Made by a program: the position numbers and the translations under genes. From Halodesulfovibrio spirochaetisodalis (GTDB lineage Bacteria; Desulfobacterota; Desulfovibrionia; Desulfovibrionales; Desulfovibrionaceae): a stretch of DNA of 64,000 nt. Below, in pieces: positions 1 through 8,368 of the stretch. The stretch is taken from positions 62,001-126,000 of the forward strand of contig NZ_JXMS01000005.1 of the NCBI RefSeq assembly GCF_001672295.1, in the 5' to 3' direction. Position 1 is the first letter of the stretch, and each line of letters starts with the position of its first letter. Under the pieces are notes generated by a model. The model worked only from the letters and a program-made list of their open reading frames with translations. It made no database searches and had not been told where the DNA came from.

Positions 1-198
1 CGTCGATACCGTGAATTAACTAATCTAGACGCACCCTGCTTACACAGCAATCCAGCATCTTTTAGACAAGCAGCCTACGACGAATACGGTTCGCAATGGC
101 GCAAGGTTCATGACCGAGCCGTCGTAATCCTTGCCCATGAACTCGGACATAATCGAGGTGAAGTCACTGCTAGCTATCTGGGATCGATACATGGGTAG
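1..198 (+). CDS. Integrase_1-type tyrosine recombinase, C-terminal fragment (5' end outside window)
   Basis: The first frame is open from the window edge to TAG at 196-198 and gives the last 65 residues of a protein. The tail ELGHNRGEVTASYLG has the Gly-His and the Tyr nine residues later that close the catalytic domain of tyrosine recombinases, and the segment RRYRELTNLDAP before it fits the phage-integrase family Integrase_1 (PF12835), recognised from memory. The ORF on the opposite strand (40-255) is its shadow. It lies in the same orientation as two further recombinase-like genes, so it is probably mobile-element cargo. The N-terminal part cannot be judged. Confidence 0.72.
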   Translation, partial: RRYRELTNLDAPCLHSNPASFRQAAYDEYGSQWRKVHDRAVVILAHELGHNRGEVTASYLGSIHG

Positions 199-340
199 CA
201 TCACAGCAAAAAACCACTGCACTGCATCAGTAATGCAGTGTGTTACATAAGTCATGGAACGCCGAGTGATCTTTTCTTAAAAAAATTTTTAAGTTATTTC
301 AGGTTGATGCAATAAAATATGCACTTATTTTTCAAATGCT

Positions 341-383
341 CTTGATTTTCAATCTGAAAAGCAGTCTATGCTTATCGATTGGG
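341..383 (+). repeat. Imperfect ~42-bp repeat, copy 1
   Basis: This copy begins CTTGATTTT and contains the exact 13-mer AGTCTATGCTTAT (363-375), followed by a GATTGG-like end. A second copy lies at 1495-1536. Each copy sits just upstream of a gene of the element, so a shared operator, or an arm/accessory site of the recombinases, is more likely than chance. Confidence 0.6.
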
Positions 384-419
384 CAAAAAAAATTAAAGCC
401 CACAAAAAAAGGAGTTTAT

Positions 420-1499
420 ATGAAAAAAAAATTATTAGCTGATTTATACATCATCTTTTCTGCAAAAGAATTTGCACCAAGTGTGGCAAAAAACAAAAAA
501 AGGACTGTCAGCAGTTTCAACAACATTCTAATAGAGAACAATCTTGATTTAACAACACTTAGCACTAAGCAAGCGGAAACACTTGTCGAAACTATGTGCG
601 CTGGGCTTAAGCCATCAACCTACAACAGGAAACTGACTGAGCTTTCTGCTATGTGGACTTGGCTTCTATCCATGGGATTAATCAAAGCCCAAAACCCTTT
701 TGCAACAATCAAAAGGAAAAAAGTTAATAGTAAAGCTCAATATGCACCGAAATCTGACGATGTCATCAATGCATTCAGTCTCGCGACTAAAGAAGAACAG
801 CTCATCATGCTTCTTTGTATGATTGTGAATGCAAGTAAAACAAATATGCGCTTTCTGCATTTTACAGATATCGACCAAGTAAACAATGTCATCAAGCTTC
901 GAACCCATAAACGTGGAACTCGAAACGCTCAAATTGAAGAAGTAGATATACCAGAATACATGGTTAATCTTCTTGTTGATTTCGCTATAAAAAACAAGCG
1001 CTATAGTGAACTTTTTTCAGCACACCCACTAGTGGCAGCAGACAGGAACAAGTTAAGGCCTCTTTGTAACGATGCAAAAATTAAATCGTTTACAATCGAC
1101 GCCCTGCGCACACTAAAAGCACGCTTTGCTTTGAACAATGACAATTGTCTAGACCTTATTCAAAAGCATCTCCGCCATTCAAGCCTGAGCACTACGAAGC
1201 TATTTGTGAAAAAAAACAAAGACGCTTCAACGCACTTGGCTGGTGAAAGCTTCGAGGAATTGATCGAAGGATGTCTGGTGACACATATTCTAGCGGTTTA
1301 TGGATCTACAACTAGCAAGTGTCCAATCCCATCTTCATGCGTAGCAATTCTTTACCGTGCACTGACCCACTTCCAAGAGCATCAAGTTGCATGGGAACAG
1401 CTTACTTCTGTGTATTATGATTTGCTTAAGCTTATCTTAAAACTAGCTTCTGCGAACAATATACGAAAAAAAGTTAAATATTTTAATGTAAGACCTTGA
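420..1499 (+). CDS. Tyrosine-recombinase-like protein with degenerate active site
   Basis: 359 residues. The ATG at 420 is preceded by GGAG at 411-414; the reading frame extends further upstream without a better start. The C-terminal half has the integrase fold signature and can be aligned with the intact integrase downstream. The first catalytic Arg (TGARRVE there) is Ser139 here (NASKTNM), the His of HxxR is Asp227, the Arg of that motif is kept as Arg230, the Arg-His pair is kept as R252-H253, and the Tyr nucleophile is Phe262 (TTKLFVKK). Three of five catalytic residues are therefore lost, yet the frame is intact over 1 kb. It is followed by an excisionase-like gene and an integrase in the same direction. 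A DNA-binding accessory or regulatory role is inferred; strand-exchange activity is unlikely. Confidence 0.7.
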   Translation: MKKKLLADLYIIFSAKEFAPSVAKNKKRTVSSFNNILIENNLDLTTLSTKQAETLVETMCAGLKPSTYNRKLTELSAMWTWLLSMGLIKAQNPFATIKRKKVNSKAQYAPKSDDVINAFSLATKEEQLIMLLCMIVNASKTNMRFLHFTDIDQVNNVIKLRTHKRGTRNAQIEEVDIPEYMVNLLVDFAIKNKRYSELFSAHPLVAADRNKLRPLCNDAKIKSFTIDALRTLKARFALNNDNCLDLIQKHLRHSSLSTTKLFVKKNKDASTHLAGESFEELIEGCLVTHILAVYGSTTSKCPIPSSCVAILYRALTHFQEHQVAWEQLTSVYYDLLKLILKLASANNIRKKVKYFNVRP

Positions 1500-1536
1500 T
1501 TTTTCATTATCAATGTAGTCTATGCTTATTGGTTAG
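1495..1536 (+). repeat. Imperfect ~42-bp repeat, copy 2
   Basis: Second copy of the element at 341-383. It overlaps the stop codon of the degenerate recombinase and carries the same 13-mer AGTCTATGCTTAT at 1517-1529. It lies about 120 bp upstream of the small HTH gene. Confidence 0.6.
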
Positions 1537-1658
1537 CACCAAAAAAGCGTTGTGCGAAGGACGAGTGTCCTAATCATTTCTTCTAATAAGGGGATCTTAT
1601 GAAACAAGTTTAAGTCGTACCTTGTATAATAAAACGGCACAGTAATGGAAATCTGCCT

Positions 1659-1922
1659 ATGTCAGACCCTAAGAACCTAACAACAAAAGAAGTTGCAACA
1701 TTATTAAATTGCTCAGAAAGCCTTGTAAGGCGTTCTGATATGAAAAAAAAGCTTTGTGCATTTTATATTGGTAAAAAAGCACTACGCTACCCTAAAGAAG
1801 CAGTTGATTCTTATATCAACGATCAAATGAAGTTGTCTTCAGCACATCATTCTGAAGATAAAATTAAAGTACAAAATACTCATCGTAGAAAAAAGTTGCA
1901 TTCAAAGTTCGATTTGTTTTAG
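1659..1922 (+). CDS. Small excisionase/MerR-type HTH protein
   Basis: 87 residues. Residues about 7-50 (LTTKEVATLLNCSESLVRR, then LRYPKEAVDSYI) match the helix-turn-helix-wing layout of excisionase-family (HTH_17) DNA-binding proteins. The C-terminus is basic. The ribosome-binding site is weak, so the start is uncertain. It is placed 46 bp before the integrase gene, as expected for a recombination directionality factor or element repressor. The family call is by motif; the role is inferred from context. Confidence 0.65.
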   Translation: MSDPKNLTTKEVATLLNCSESLVRRSDMKKKLCAFYIGKKALRYPKEAVDSYINDQMKLSSAHHSEDKIKVQNTHRRKKLHSKFDLF

Positions 1923-1968
1923 GCTGTTAGATAGGAATAAGCAGTTTTTCATATAAGGAAAAAACAAT

Positions 1969-3096
1969 ATGGCTTTCCAAATGAAAAACAAAAAATGGAA
2001 AGGACAAGTTCACTTCACCGACTGCAATGGAAAACTTCACAGAAAGACAAAGAATTTTGATCGCAAACGTGAAGCAATTCAATGGCAAAATGAAGAACGG
2101 AAAAGGTTAGAACTTGCGGATCAGGAGGCAGAAACAAGGCATAAAAACTTTAGTGAGCTTAAAGTTGGTGAATGGGCTGAAATGTACATAACGCACGCAT
2201 TCAATACATTCACAGACGAAAACTGCAAACTAGCAAAAGAAAAACAGCGTGCCTTCAAAAGGTTCTTTGAAACAAAAGTTGTTAATCCCAACATGCTAGT
2301 CGCTGATGTGCGCAAAAAAGACATTCTTGATGTTTTCAATATCCTCAAGCAACGCTATTCAGGGAAAAATGTTGATAGACAGATCAAGAATCTGAAAGCG
2401 GGCTGGAACTGGGGTATTGATTACTTAGAAATGCCAGAAGTAAATCCATTCTGTAGGCTTCCAAAGGCAGCGACAACAAAAGAAGAACCTCATTACATGC
2501 CGCCGCTTGAAGATATGCTTAAAGTATTGAAGCTGGCAGCAAAAAGCGATGAACCGCAGCACTACCTTGTACTGTTTACTTTACTTATGACCGGAGCTAG
2601 GCGCGTCGAAATGCGCCGCCTTACATGGGCTGATGTGAAGTTTATTGGTGAACAAATAGGTTTGCGTACCCGAAAAAGAAGAGACCGCATCGAAAGCTGT
2701 GACCTAATCCCAATGGCAACGGAACTAGCCACCAAACTAAAAGAATATAAACTGCAAGTAGGCAGCAAACGTTCTTATGTTTTTTCTGGGATACAACTTG
2801 AAGCAGGTCTTCACATGCGCTGGCTAAAAAAACTTTGTGCTGAAGCCCAAATCATCCCTTTTGGTGTTCATGGGATTCGAGCACTAGCAGGAACACTTGC
2901 TCATACAAATGGTGCGTGCCTTATGGATGTTAAGGAACTGCTTCGACACAAATCTACTCATCAAACAGACAAGTACTTACGCAAGCAGTACAGAAACAAT
3001 GCAGCTGTAGGTATTCTCAGTTCAGTGGCGGCAGAGGCTAGTATGAATAATGAAGTGAAAACGCTGGAAGAAAAAGGTGACGCAAATGTGGCTTAA
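1969..3096 (+). CDS. int: Tyrosine site-specific integrase of the tRNA-Glu element
   Basis: 375 residues, with AAGGAAAA about 10 bp before the ATG. An N-terminal arm-type DNA-binding region (about 1-70) and SAM-like core-binding domain (about 70-170) precede the catalytic domain. All catalytic residues are visible: Arg211 in TGARRVE, a basic hairpin RTRKRRDR, His301 and Arg304 in HGIR, Arg326-His327 and the nucleophile Tyr336. The gene ends about 95 bp from the 3' end of tRNA-Glu, the standard position of an integrase that uses a tRNA 3' end as attB. Integration is thus expected at that tRNA; the other att copy would lie left of the window. Confidence 0.9.
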   Translation: MAFQMKNKKWKGQVHFTDCNGKLHRKTKNFDRKREAIQWQNEERKRLELADQEAETRHKNFSELKVGEWAEMYITHAFNTFTDENCKLAKEKQRAFKRFFETKVVNPNMLVADVRKKDILDVFNILKQRYSGKNVDRQIKNLKAGWNWGIDYLEMPEVNPFCRLPKAATTKEEPHYMPPLEDMLKVLKLAAKSDEPQHYLVLFTLLMTGARRVEMRRLTWADVKFIGEQIGLRTRKRRDRIESCDLIPMATELATKLKEYKLQVGSKRSYVFSGIQLEAGLHMRWLKKLCAEAQIIPFGVHGIRALAGTLAHTNGACLMDVKELLRHKSTHQTDKYLRKQYRNNAAVGILSSVAAEASMNNEVKTLEEKGDANVA

Positions 3097-3149
3097 AAAT
3101 AGAAATTTGAAAACTTACACCTTGGGCTTACACCTCTATGGCTAAAAAC

Positions 3150-3183
3150 GTAAAAAAGCACTTACGCATGCGCGTAAGTGCTT
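3150..3183 (-). terminator. Hairpin terminator, minus strand, behind tRNA-Glu
   Basis: Perfect 12-bp arms at 3156-3167 and 3172-3183 with loop ATGC. Read on the minus strand the hairpin is followed by TTTTTTA, so it can end the transcript of tRNA-Glu. It lies on the element side of the attachment site, so the integrated element seems to supply the terminator. Confidence 0.7.
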
Positions 3184-3191
3184 GATATACT

Positions 3192-3269
3192 TGGCGTCCC
3201 CAGGGGGATTTGAACCCCCGTCGCCTGCGTGAAAGGCAGGTGTCCTGGGCCAGGCTAGACGATGGGGAC
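3192..3269 (-). tRNA. tRNA-Glu (anticodon UUC), CCA encoded
   Basis: The minus strand begins GTCCCCA and ends TGGGGAC-G-CCA, giving a full seven-pair acceptor stem. The anticodon stem CCTGC/GCAGG closes a loop reading CTTTCAC, anticodon TTC. The T-arm carries GGTTCAAATCC. This is the inferred integration target; the 3' end faces the integrase. Confidence 0.95.
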
Positions 3270-3407
3270 GCGTCGAAAATAGTAATTTTTTTCTAGCGAT
3301 GTATTATGCAAGGCTCGAGGAAAATTTATGTTCGAAGTGTAGATATCCCTACATGAGAATATAAATTTTTCGAAGTAACGAAGCAGAATGCATTGATAGA
3401 AAAAATT

Positions 3408-3482
3408 TGGCTGGGCTACAAGGACTCGAACCTTGATTAACGGAGCCAGAACCCGTCGTCCTGCCAATTGAACGATAGCCCA
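3408..3482 (-). tRNA. tRNA-Gln (anticodon CUG), CCA encoded
   Basis: The minus strand starts TGGGCTA and ends TAGCCCA-G-CCA. The anticodon loop reads TTCTGGC, anticodon CTG, and the T-arm carries GGTTCGAGTCC. It lies 138 bp upstream of tRNA-Glu on the same strand, so the two could be co-transcribed. Confidence 0.93.
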
Positions 3483-3639
3483 GCAAGTGAGAGGTGTTTT
3501 TATGGAAATTGCTTTTTCTTGTCAACTCAGAAATGCATTTAAATGAAATTTTCCTTCCCACCCCGCATTGCACTTCTACCAAATCCACCGTACACAATAC
3601 GCTCTACGCCACGGATTCAGGAATAAGGATACTTCCCAG

Positions 3640-4365
3640 ATGACCACAAAAAATAAATGCGCCACTGCGCAAACAGCCCAACAGTCATTGCAGCAATCAT
3701 CGTGTTTTATCAGCAATCATACTCAGTTAGATATAGACAGGACACGACGCACTGGTTGTCCTGAAGTTATCTTCTGTGAAGGTAAAACTCCTGAACAAAC
3801 TGCTGTCATATTTGAAAAGATGATTGAAGCGCATGGAGAATGCCTGGGAACTCGCGCCAACGAACAGCACTATCTTGCTGTCAAAAAGACATTTCCCTGC
3901 GTGCAGTTCGATCCCGTTTCCAGAGTATTGCGTCTGGAAAAAACAAACAAAGAACAGTGCGGCTGCGTCATTGTTATCAACGCAGGAACTTCTGATTATT
4001 CCATAGCAGAAGAAGCAGCACAAACAGCAGAGTTTCTCGGCAGTAACGTCATACGTCACTTTGACTGCGGAGTAGCTGGTGTACACCGTGCTTTTTCAGC
4101 AGCTCAAGACTTTCCCAAAGCATCCGCCATTGTTGCTGTTGCCGGTATGGATGGCGCCCTGCCAACGGTTGTGGCAGGACTCAGTCATGCACCGGTAATC
4201 GCTGTTCCAACCAGTATTGGCTATGGAACTGGACTTGGCGGGGTGGCGGCATTGATGACAATGCTTAACGGATGCGCACCTGGAGTATCCGTTGTTAACA
4301 TCGACAACGGTTTTGGTGCAGGATATCAGGCGCATATTATCAACTTTATGGCCATAAACCGATAA
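3640..4365 (+). CDS. larB: LarB-like nickel-pincer-nucleotide biosynthesis protein
   Basis: 241 residues from the ATG at 3640 (AAGGAT 10 bp upstream); the frame continues upstream to 3568 but without a better start. The C-terminal half is a PurE/AIR-carboxylase-like fold, with the LarB-type stretches INAGTSDYSIAEEA, FDCGVAGVHR and IGYGTGLGG. LarB carboxylates and hydrolyses nicotinic acid adenine dinucleotide in the first step of the cofactor used by lactate racemase and other LarA-like enzymes. LarC, LarE and LarA are not in the window. The N-terminal 30 residues are Gln/Thr-rich and probably disordered. Confidence 0.82.
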   Translation: MTTKNKCATAQTAQQSLQQSSCFISNHTQLDIDRTRRTGCPEVIFCEGKTPEQTAVIFEKMIEAHGECLGTRANEQHYLAVKKTFPCVQFDPVSRVLRLEKTNKEQCGCVIVINAGTSDYSIAEEAAQTAEFLGSNVIRHFDCGVAGVHRAFSAAQDFPKASAIVAVAGMDGALPTVVAGLSHAPVIAVPTSIGYGTGLGGVAALMTMLNGCAPGVSVVNIDNGFGAGYQAHIINFMAINR

Positions 4366-4719
4366 CACCACAAGCATCTCTGAACAACAGGTTGCCTCTA
4401 AAGTTGGCACACTATATAAAGAGAATACTCCAAAGTTGCCACACATCACCTTCTTCCGCGTATAAAAAACAGCCACATTCGTAACAAGTTATGTTTGGTT
4501 ACGAAGCATCTGGCGTGCGCTTTCTAAGACTTCTTCCCACTATAGCAACTTTTGAAATCAGATTTCCACTTACGAAATTTTATATTGGTACAACAGTTGC
4601 TTATGATGTCTCAAATTGTCTCTGGCTCTGCATCGACAAACTTACTGAATAATACAATTTAGAATGGGACGCATTGTCTTCACCATGAACAACACAGCAT
4701 TTATTTTCAATGGTTGATA
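4366..4719. other. Intergenic region with a 13-bp direct repeat
   Basis: No convincing gene. AAAGTTGGCACAC (4400-4412) and AAAGTTGCCACAC (4432-4444) are near-identical direct repeats 32 bp apart, possibly paired binding sites. The ORF on the minus strand (4096-4476) is a shadow of larB. Confidence 0.4.
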
Positions 4720-4866
4720 ATGTCATTCCGAAATCTTGCACTCAATCTTCTTACTGCTGAGAAGATTGGCTTCACCCCGCATCTTGAGCTACCAGAACCC
4801 AACGATGAAGTTTGTCTTTCCATCGAAAATCTGGCTCAAGCTCCCAAAAGCGGATTAATATTTTAG
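4720..4866 (+). CDS. Possible small ORF, 48 residues, unknown
   Basis: ATG at 4720 to TAG at 4864-4866, 17 bp before the AstA-like gene. The product begins MSFRNLALNLL and is acidic in the middle (LPEPNDEVCLSIENL). No strong ribosome-binding site is seen and no family is recognised. The composition looks protein-like, but this may be chance. Confidence 0.3.
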   Translation: MSFRNLALNLLTAEKIGFTPHLELPEPNDEVCLSIENLAQAPKSGLIF

Positions 4867-4883
4867 TACGAGTAGGATTAGCT

Positions 4884-5864
4884 ATGCGATTTATTGTGCG
4901 AGGAGCACGCCCGGAAGATCATGACGAACTATGTCGTCTTGCGAGTCAAGCACCGCTGCTGAACCTGCAAGCAAATCCGGACGTGCTTGCAAAACGCATT
5001 GAGACCAGTCAACAATCGTTTGCAGGCCTTCTGCCACCGGAAAAATCTGAATACCAGTTTGTATGTGAAGATCTTGCTACAAAACAGCTTGCCGGTGCTT
5101 CCAGCCTCTTCGGATCATACACATCAGCAGAGCGGCCCCAACACTATCTTGACGTGATAGATAATGACGGCACTCAAACCTACCGACGCGGTGTAGACAC
5201 TACACGCTATAGCGGACTGGGCGGCTTGCTCGTTGATGATATTTTCCGCAATACCCACTACAAGCTCGGCTCACAGCTGGGACATGTCCGCCTACTCTAC
5301 GCAGGAATAAAACCAGAGCGATTTACCGATACTTTTGTCCTTGAACTGCTGGGGAAAATCAACACAAAGGGACAATGTCACTTCTGGGATTGTTTCGGAA
5401 AAAAATTTACTGGAATGGAGTTTCCTGAAGCCTATAAACGTATTGCTGAAAATGACCGCAGCTTTTTAGATATGTTCCCGTATGAGTACGAACTGTCGTA
5501 CGGATGCGCCAAAGCACGCATCTGTGAAACTTCCGTATCTCTTTCATCCCGCGGGTCGCAACATCTTGCAAAAAAGCTGGGCTTTACGTTCCAGAACAGA
5601 GTAGACCCTGTTGACGGGGCTCTCTACTATAAGGCTGCACGTGAAGACCTTACACCACTGCAAAGTGGTGCATGGCACTCCGCATGTCGCGGAAGCATAA
5701 AAGGCGACATTCATCTGATGGCAACTGTCAATGAAAACGGCGAATTTTACGGAGCCATGGCTCATTGCGGGTTCCAGAACGGCACCGCCGTTATCCGTGA
5801 CAATATCTGCGAAGCGCTCAGGCTGAACGAAGACAGCAAGGTTTTCATAGCACCACGCTGTTAA
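4884..5864 (+). CDS. Arginine N-succinyltransferase (AstA)-like acyltransferase
   Basis: 326 residues from the ATG at 4884, preceded by GTAGGA; an in-frame ATG at 4812 lacks a good site. The N-terminus (RGARPEDHDELCRLA) is GNAT-like and the segments GGLLVDDIFR and FWDCFGKKFTGMEF match the AstA family (arginine/ornithine succinyltransferases, about 340 residues). The family uses succinyl-CoA to acylate arginine in the AST catabolic pathway. No other ast gene is nearby, so the substrate in this organism is open. A bidirectional terminator follows directly. Confidence 0.78.
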   Translation: MRFIVRGARPEDHDELCRLASQAPLLNLQANPDVLAKRIETSQQSFAGLLPPEKSEYQFVCEDLATKQLAGASSLFGSYTSAERPQHYLDVIDNDGTQTYRRGVDTTRYSGLGGLLVDDIFRNTHYKLGSQLGHVRLLYAGIKPERFTDTFVLELLGKINTKGQCHFWDCFGKKFTGMEFPEAYKRIAENDRSFLDMFPYEYELSYGCAKARICETSVSLSSRGSQHLAKKLGFTFQNRVDPVDGALYYKAAREDLTPLQSGAWHSACRGSIKGDIHLMATVNENGEFYGAMAHCGFQNGTAVIRDNICEALRLNEDSKVFIAPRC

Positions 5865-5877
5865 GCGCTCGCAATAA

Positions 5878-5915
5878 AAAAGGCTCCCGTTCCCTGGATT
5901 GGCGGGAGCCTTTTA
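5878..5915. terminator. Bidirectional terminator between convergent genes
   Basis: AAAAAAGGCTCCCG pairs with CGGGAGCCTTTTAT around a 13-nt loop (stem 5882-5910). A-tract on one side and T-tract on the other let it serve both the AstA-like gene and the convergent phosphatase gene. Confidence 0.85.
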
Positions 5916-5916
5916 T

Positions 5917-7875
5917 TTATTCAATACCGTTGTAACGCAGCACCAGCATGGTTATATCATCAGACTGCGGTGCTCCTTTACTGAACGCATCCACATTTCT
6001 TCGCACCTCATACAGCAGGTCACCGAGGCGAAGCGTGCTCTTCTCCTCCATCAACTGCAGTAAACGTGGTGTGCCATACAATGCCTTGTCATTGTCCATA
6101 GCTTCAGTCACTCCGTCAGTGTAGAGGAACAGTGTATCTCCCTTTTCAAGCTGCAGCTCAAACGGTGTATACGTACATCCTTCCATTCCACCGACAACAA
6201 GCCCGCTGACTCCTCTGACTTCTTGCGCAGTTCCATCATGCACCAGAACTGGTGGAAGGTGACCACCGCTAACAAATTCCATCTTACCAGTGCGGACATT
6301 TAATACACCGATAAACAAGGTTACAAACATGCTTTTCGGGTTATCCTGACTCAAGACATCATTAATCTTTTCCATTGCGCTATGTAATGGAACCTGCTCC
6401 TGCATTGTAGATCGGATCAGGGTCACAGTAACTGCCATATACAACGAGGCTGGGACGCCCTTATCTGAGACGTCTCCTACAACAAGGCAAAGATGATCAT
6501 CATCGATGAAAAAGAAGTCGTACAAATCTCCCCCGACTTCTTCGGCAGAGTCGAGTGCAGCATAGAGCGTAAATTCGGTACGATCTGGAAACGCAGGAAA
6601 TGTCTTTGGAAGCATGCCTTCCTGTATCTCACGTGCAACAGAAAGCTCACTTTGGATGCGTTCCTTTGCAGCAGTCGCATCCATCATGCTCTTTACACTG
6701 GTGTTCAGTTCTTTACACATAAACTGAATGGAACGAGCCAGATCCCCCACCTCATCGTTACGCCGTATAGGCAACTCAAGGGTAAGCTTATCAATGGCAG
6801 AATGATTGGTAAAATCCTGACGTGGCAATCGTCGGGCAAAACTGGAGAGTACTTCTATCGGTCTGGTAAGACGCTTCGCAGTGAATAACGCAAATATTAA
6901 AACGCAGGCAGCGATGACAGCAATAAGCTGCAGCTGCTGGTTAACCAGCATGCGTGCCGGCAGCTCAATTTCTGAAACTGGTGCTGCCACAAGCACATAC
7001 CAGTCCAACGCACGAACATACACAAATCTGAGCTCAATTTGTCCTACTCCGTCCTTCTGTATGCTCATCCGCTTCAATCCATTCTCTGCTGCTGCAATAA
7101 TTTTTTTCTGCAATAACGGACTAATCGCAGTGCTGGATGTATTAATCATCACATCACCGGAGCCGGAAAAAAGCGTTATATATCCAGTTCGATACACAGA
7201 AATCTTAGAAAAGGCACGATCAAGAGAGGAAATAATATTAGCAAGTTGTGTATCTACAATTGCTTGTATATCCGCCAGAGAAGCAAATACGCCAATAGTC
7301 CACCCTTTATCTGTGATAGGTAGAAAATAGACCACTGACTTCGCTTCCTGTGTTCCTCCTACATGCTGAAATACGGAAAACGCACCCTCCGGAGGTAACT
7401 TGTCCGGCTTTGCAACAGCTGCCAACTTGCGATTCTTCATGTCGGTAACATGATGCAATGAATACTCTGCATCCCTGTCTACACAACCGGACAACAGTGA
7501 ACCATTTTTATCATACAAATAGACTCGCGTAGCTGATTCTGGCTGTTCATTAAATGAATTAACCATTTTTATGGATGCCTCAGTATCACCTTCAGGCAAT
7601 TCATTTAAGAAAATTCGTATACGCCTTGCAGTTTGACGTAAGTTAGCCTTCCTTTCTGTAGCGGTTATAAATTTATCTGACAGTAGTTTTGAATAACTAC
7701 TATCTATATTTAACTCGACAAGCCGCATAATATTAGAAAGAGATCTCTCTTCTGCATTGCGCATTGCAACACTTGCACTTTCTTCTGTAAAGTAAATCAG
7801 CGGCAGTGCAGTTGCTGCAATAACAAGTGCCAGCAAAAACATCGTTCTTGTTCTAATTGATACTTTGTAATTCAT
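5917..7875 (-). CDS. Membrane sensor with Cache, HAMP and SpoIIE/RsbU-type phosphatase domains
   Basis: 652 residues. An N-terminal transmembrane helix (about 11-28) and a second at about 315-335 bracket a periplasmic Cache-like sensor region. A HAMP segment follows, then a PP2C-type SpoIIE domain (about 420-650) with AREIQEGMLPKTFP, the metal-binding VGGDLYDFF and VVGDVSDKGVPASLYMA. Such proteins dephosphorylate STAS anti-anti-sigma factors and so switch partner proteins. A STAS gene is divergently transcribed 105 bp away, the likely substrate. No RsbW-type kinase is in the window. Confidence 0.88.
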   Translation of the reverse strand: MNYKVSIRTRTMFLLALVIAATALPLIYFTEESASVAMRNAEERSLSNIMRLVELNIDSSYSKLLSDKFITATERKANLRQTARRIRIFLNELPEGDTEASIKMVNSFNEQPESATRVYLYDKNGSLLSGCVDRDAEYSLHHVTDMKNRKLAAVAKPDKLPPEGAFSVFQHVGGTQEAKSVVYFLPITDKGWTIGVFASLADIQAIVDTQLANIISSLDRAFSKISVYRTGYITLFSGSGDVMINTSSTAISPLLQKKIIAAAENGLKRMSIQKDGVGQIELRFVYVRALDWYVLVAAPVSEIELPARMLVNQQLQLIAVIAACVLIFALFTAKRLTRPIEVLSSFARRLPRQDFTNHSAIDKLTLELPIRRNDEVGDLARSIQFMCKELNTSVKSMMDATAAKERIQSELSVAREIQEGMLPKTFPAFPDRTEFTLYAALDSAEEVGGDLYDFFFIDDDHLCLVVGDVSDKGVPASLYMAVTVTLIRSTMQEQVPLHSAMEKINDVLSQDNPKSMFVTLFIGVLNVRTGKMEFVSGGHLPPVLVHDGTAQEVRGVSGLVVGGMEGCTYTPFELQLEKGDTLFLYTDGVTEAMDNDKALYGTPRLLQLMEEKSTLRLGDLLYEVRRNVDAFSKGAPQSDDITMLVLRYNGIE

Positions 7876-7980
7876 AACTCATAACATCTTCACATCATAA
7901 ACGATTAACAGACGCAGTTGACCTTTAACTTCCCTTACAATAGTATTTAAACATCCGTAAAGATTATATAGGAGTTTTTT

Positions 7981-8310
7981 ATGCAATTCGACGTTGTCAA
8001 AAAAGATAATTTTTTCATTTTACAGATAAGTGGCCGCATGGATGCTGTCCACTCCTCTGAATTTGAAAAAGAATGTGCAGCACTTTTTGAAAAAGGAATG
8101 TGCAACGCTGTCGTTGATATGGATAACGTAGAATACATCAGCTCTGCAGGACTCAGAAGCATACTGTTTCTTGCTAAAAAAATCCGCACAGGGTGTGGTG
8201 AAATACGTTTCTGCGGACTGCATGGAATAGTCGAAGAAGTATTCACCATTTCCGGATTCAAAGGTATGTTCCCCATTTTCGACACGTGCGATGCAGCACT
8301 CAAAAACTAA
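7981..8310 (+). CDS. STAS-domain anti-sigma factor antagonist
   Basis: 109 residues, a single STAS domain. The phosphorylatable Ser lies in VEYISSAGLRSILFLAKK, the conserved helix-cap motif of SpoIIAA/RsbV proteins. AGGAG precedes the ATG by 6 bp. It lies divergent to the RsbU-type phosphatase and 58 bp before a bEBP gene, suggesting a partner-switch module. The kinase partner is missing locally. Confidence 0.88.
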   Translation: MQFDVVKKDNFFILQISGRMDAVHSSEFEKECAALFEKGMCNAVVDMDNVEYISSAGLRSILFLAKKIRTGCGEIRFCGLHGIVEEVFTISGFKGMFPIFDTCDAALKN

Positions 8311-8368
8311 CTACATGCACTACACCCAGTAGTACTGCTTTCTATTATCCCTGCAAAAGGATTTCATC

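Noticed and set aside
1600-1614. Four-codon leader ORF (ATG to TAA) after AGGGG
   Set aside because: Too short to be supported, though it has a ribosome-binding-like site; may be chance.
420-3096. A RIT-type trio of recombinases
   Set aside because: RIT elements have three overlapping active recombinase genes; here genes are spaced, one is dead, and a HTH gene lies between.
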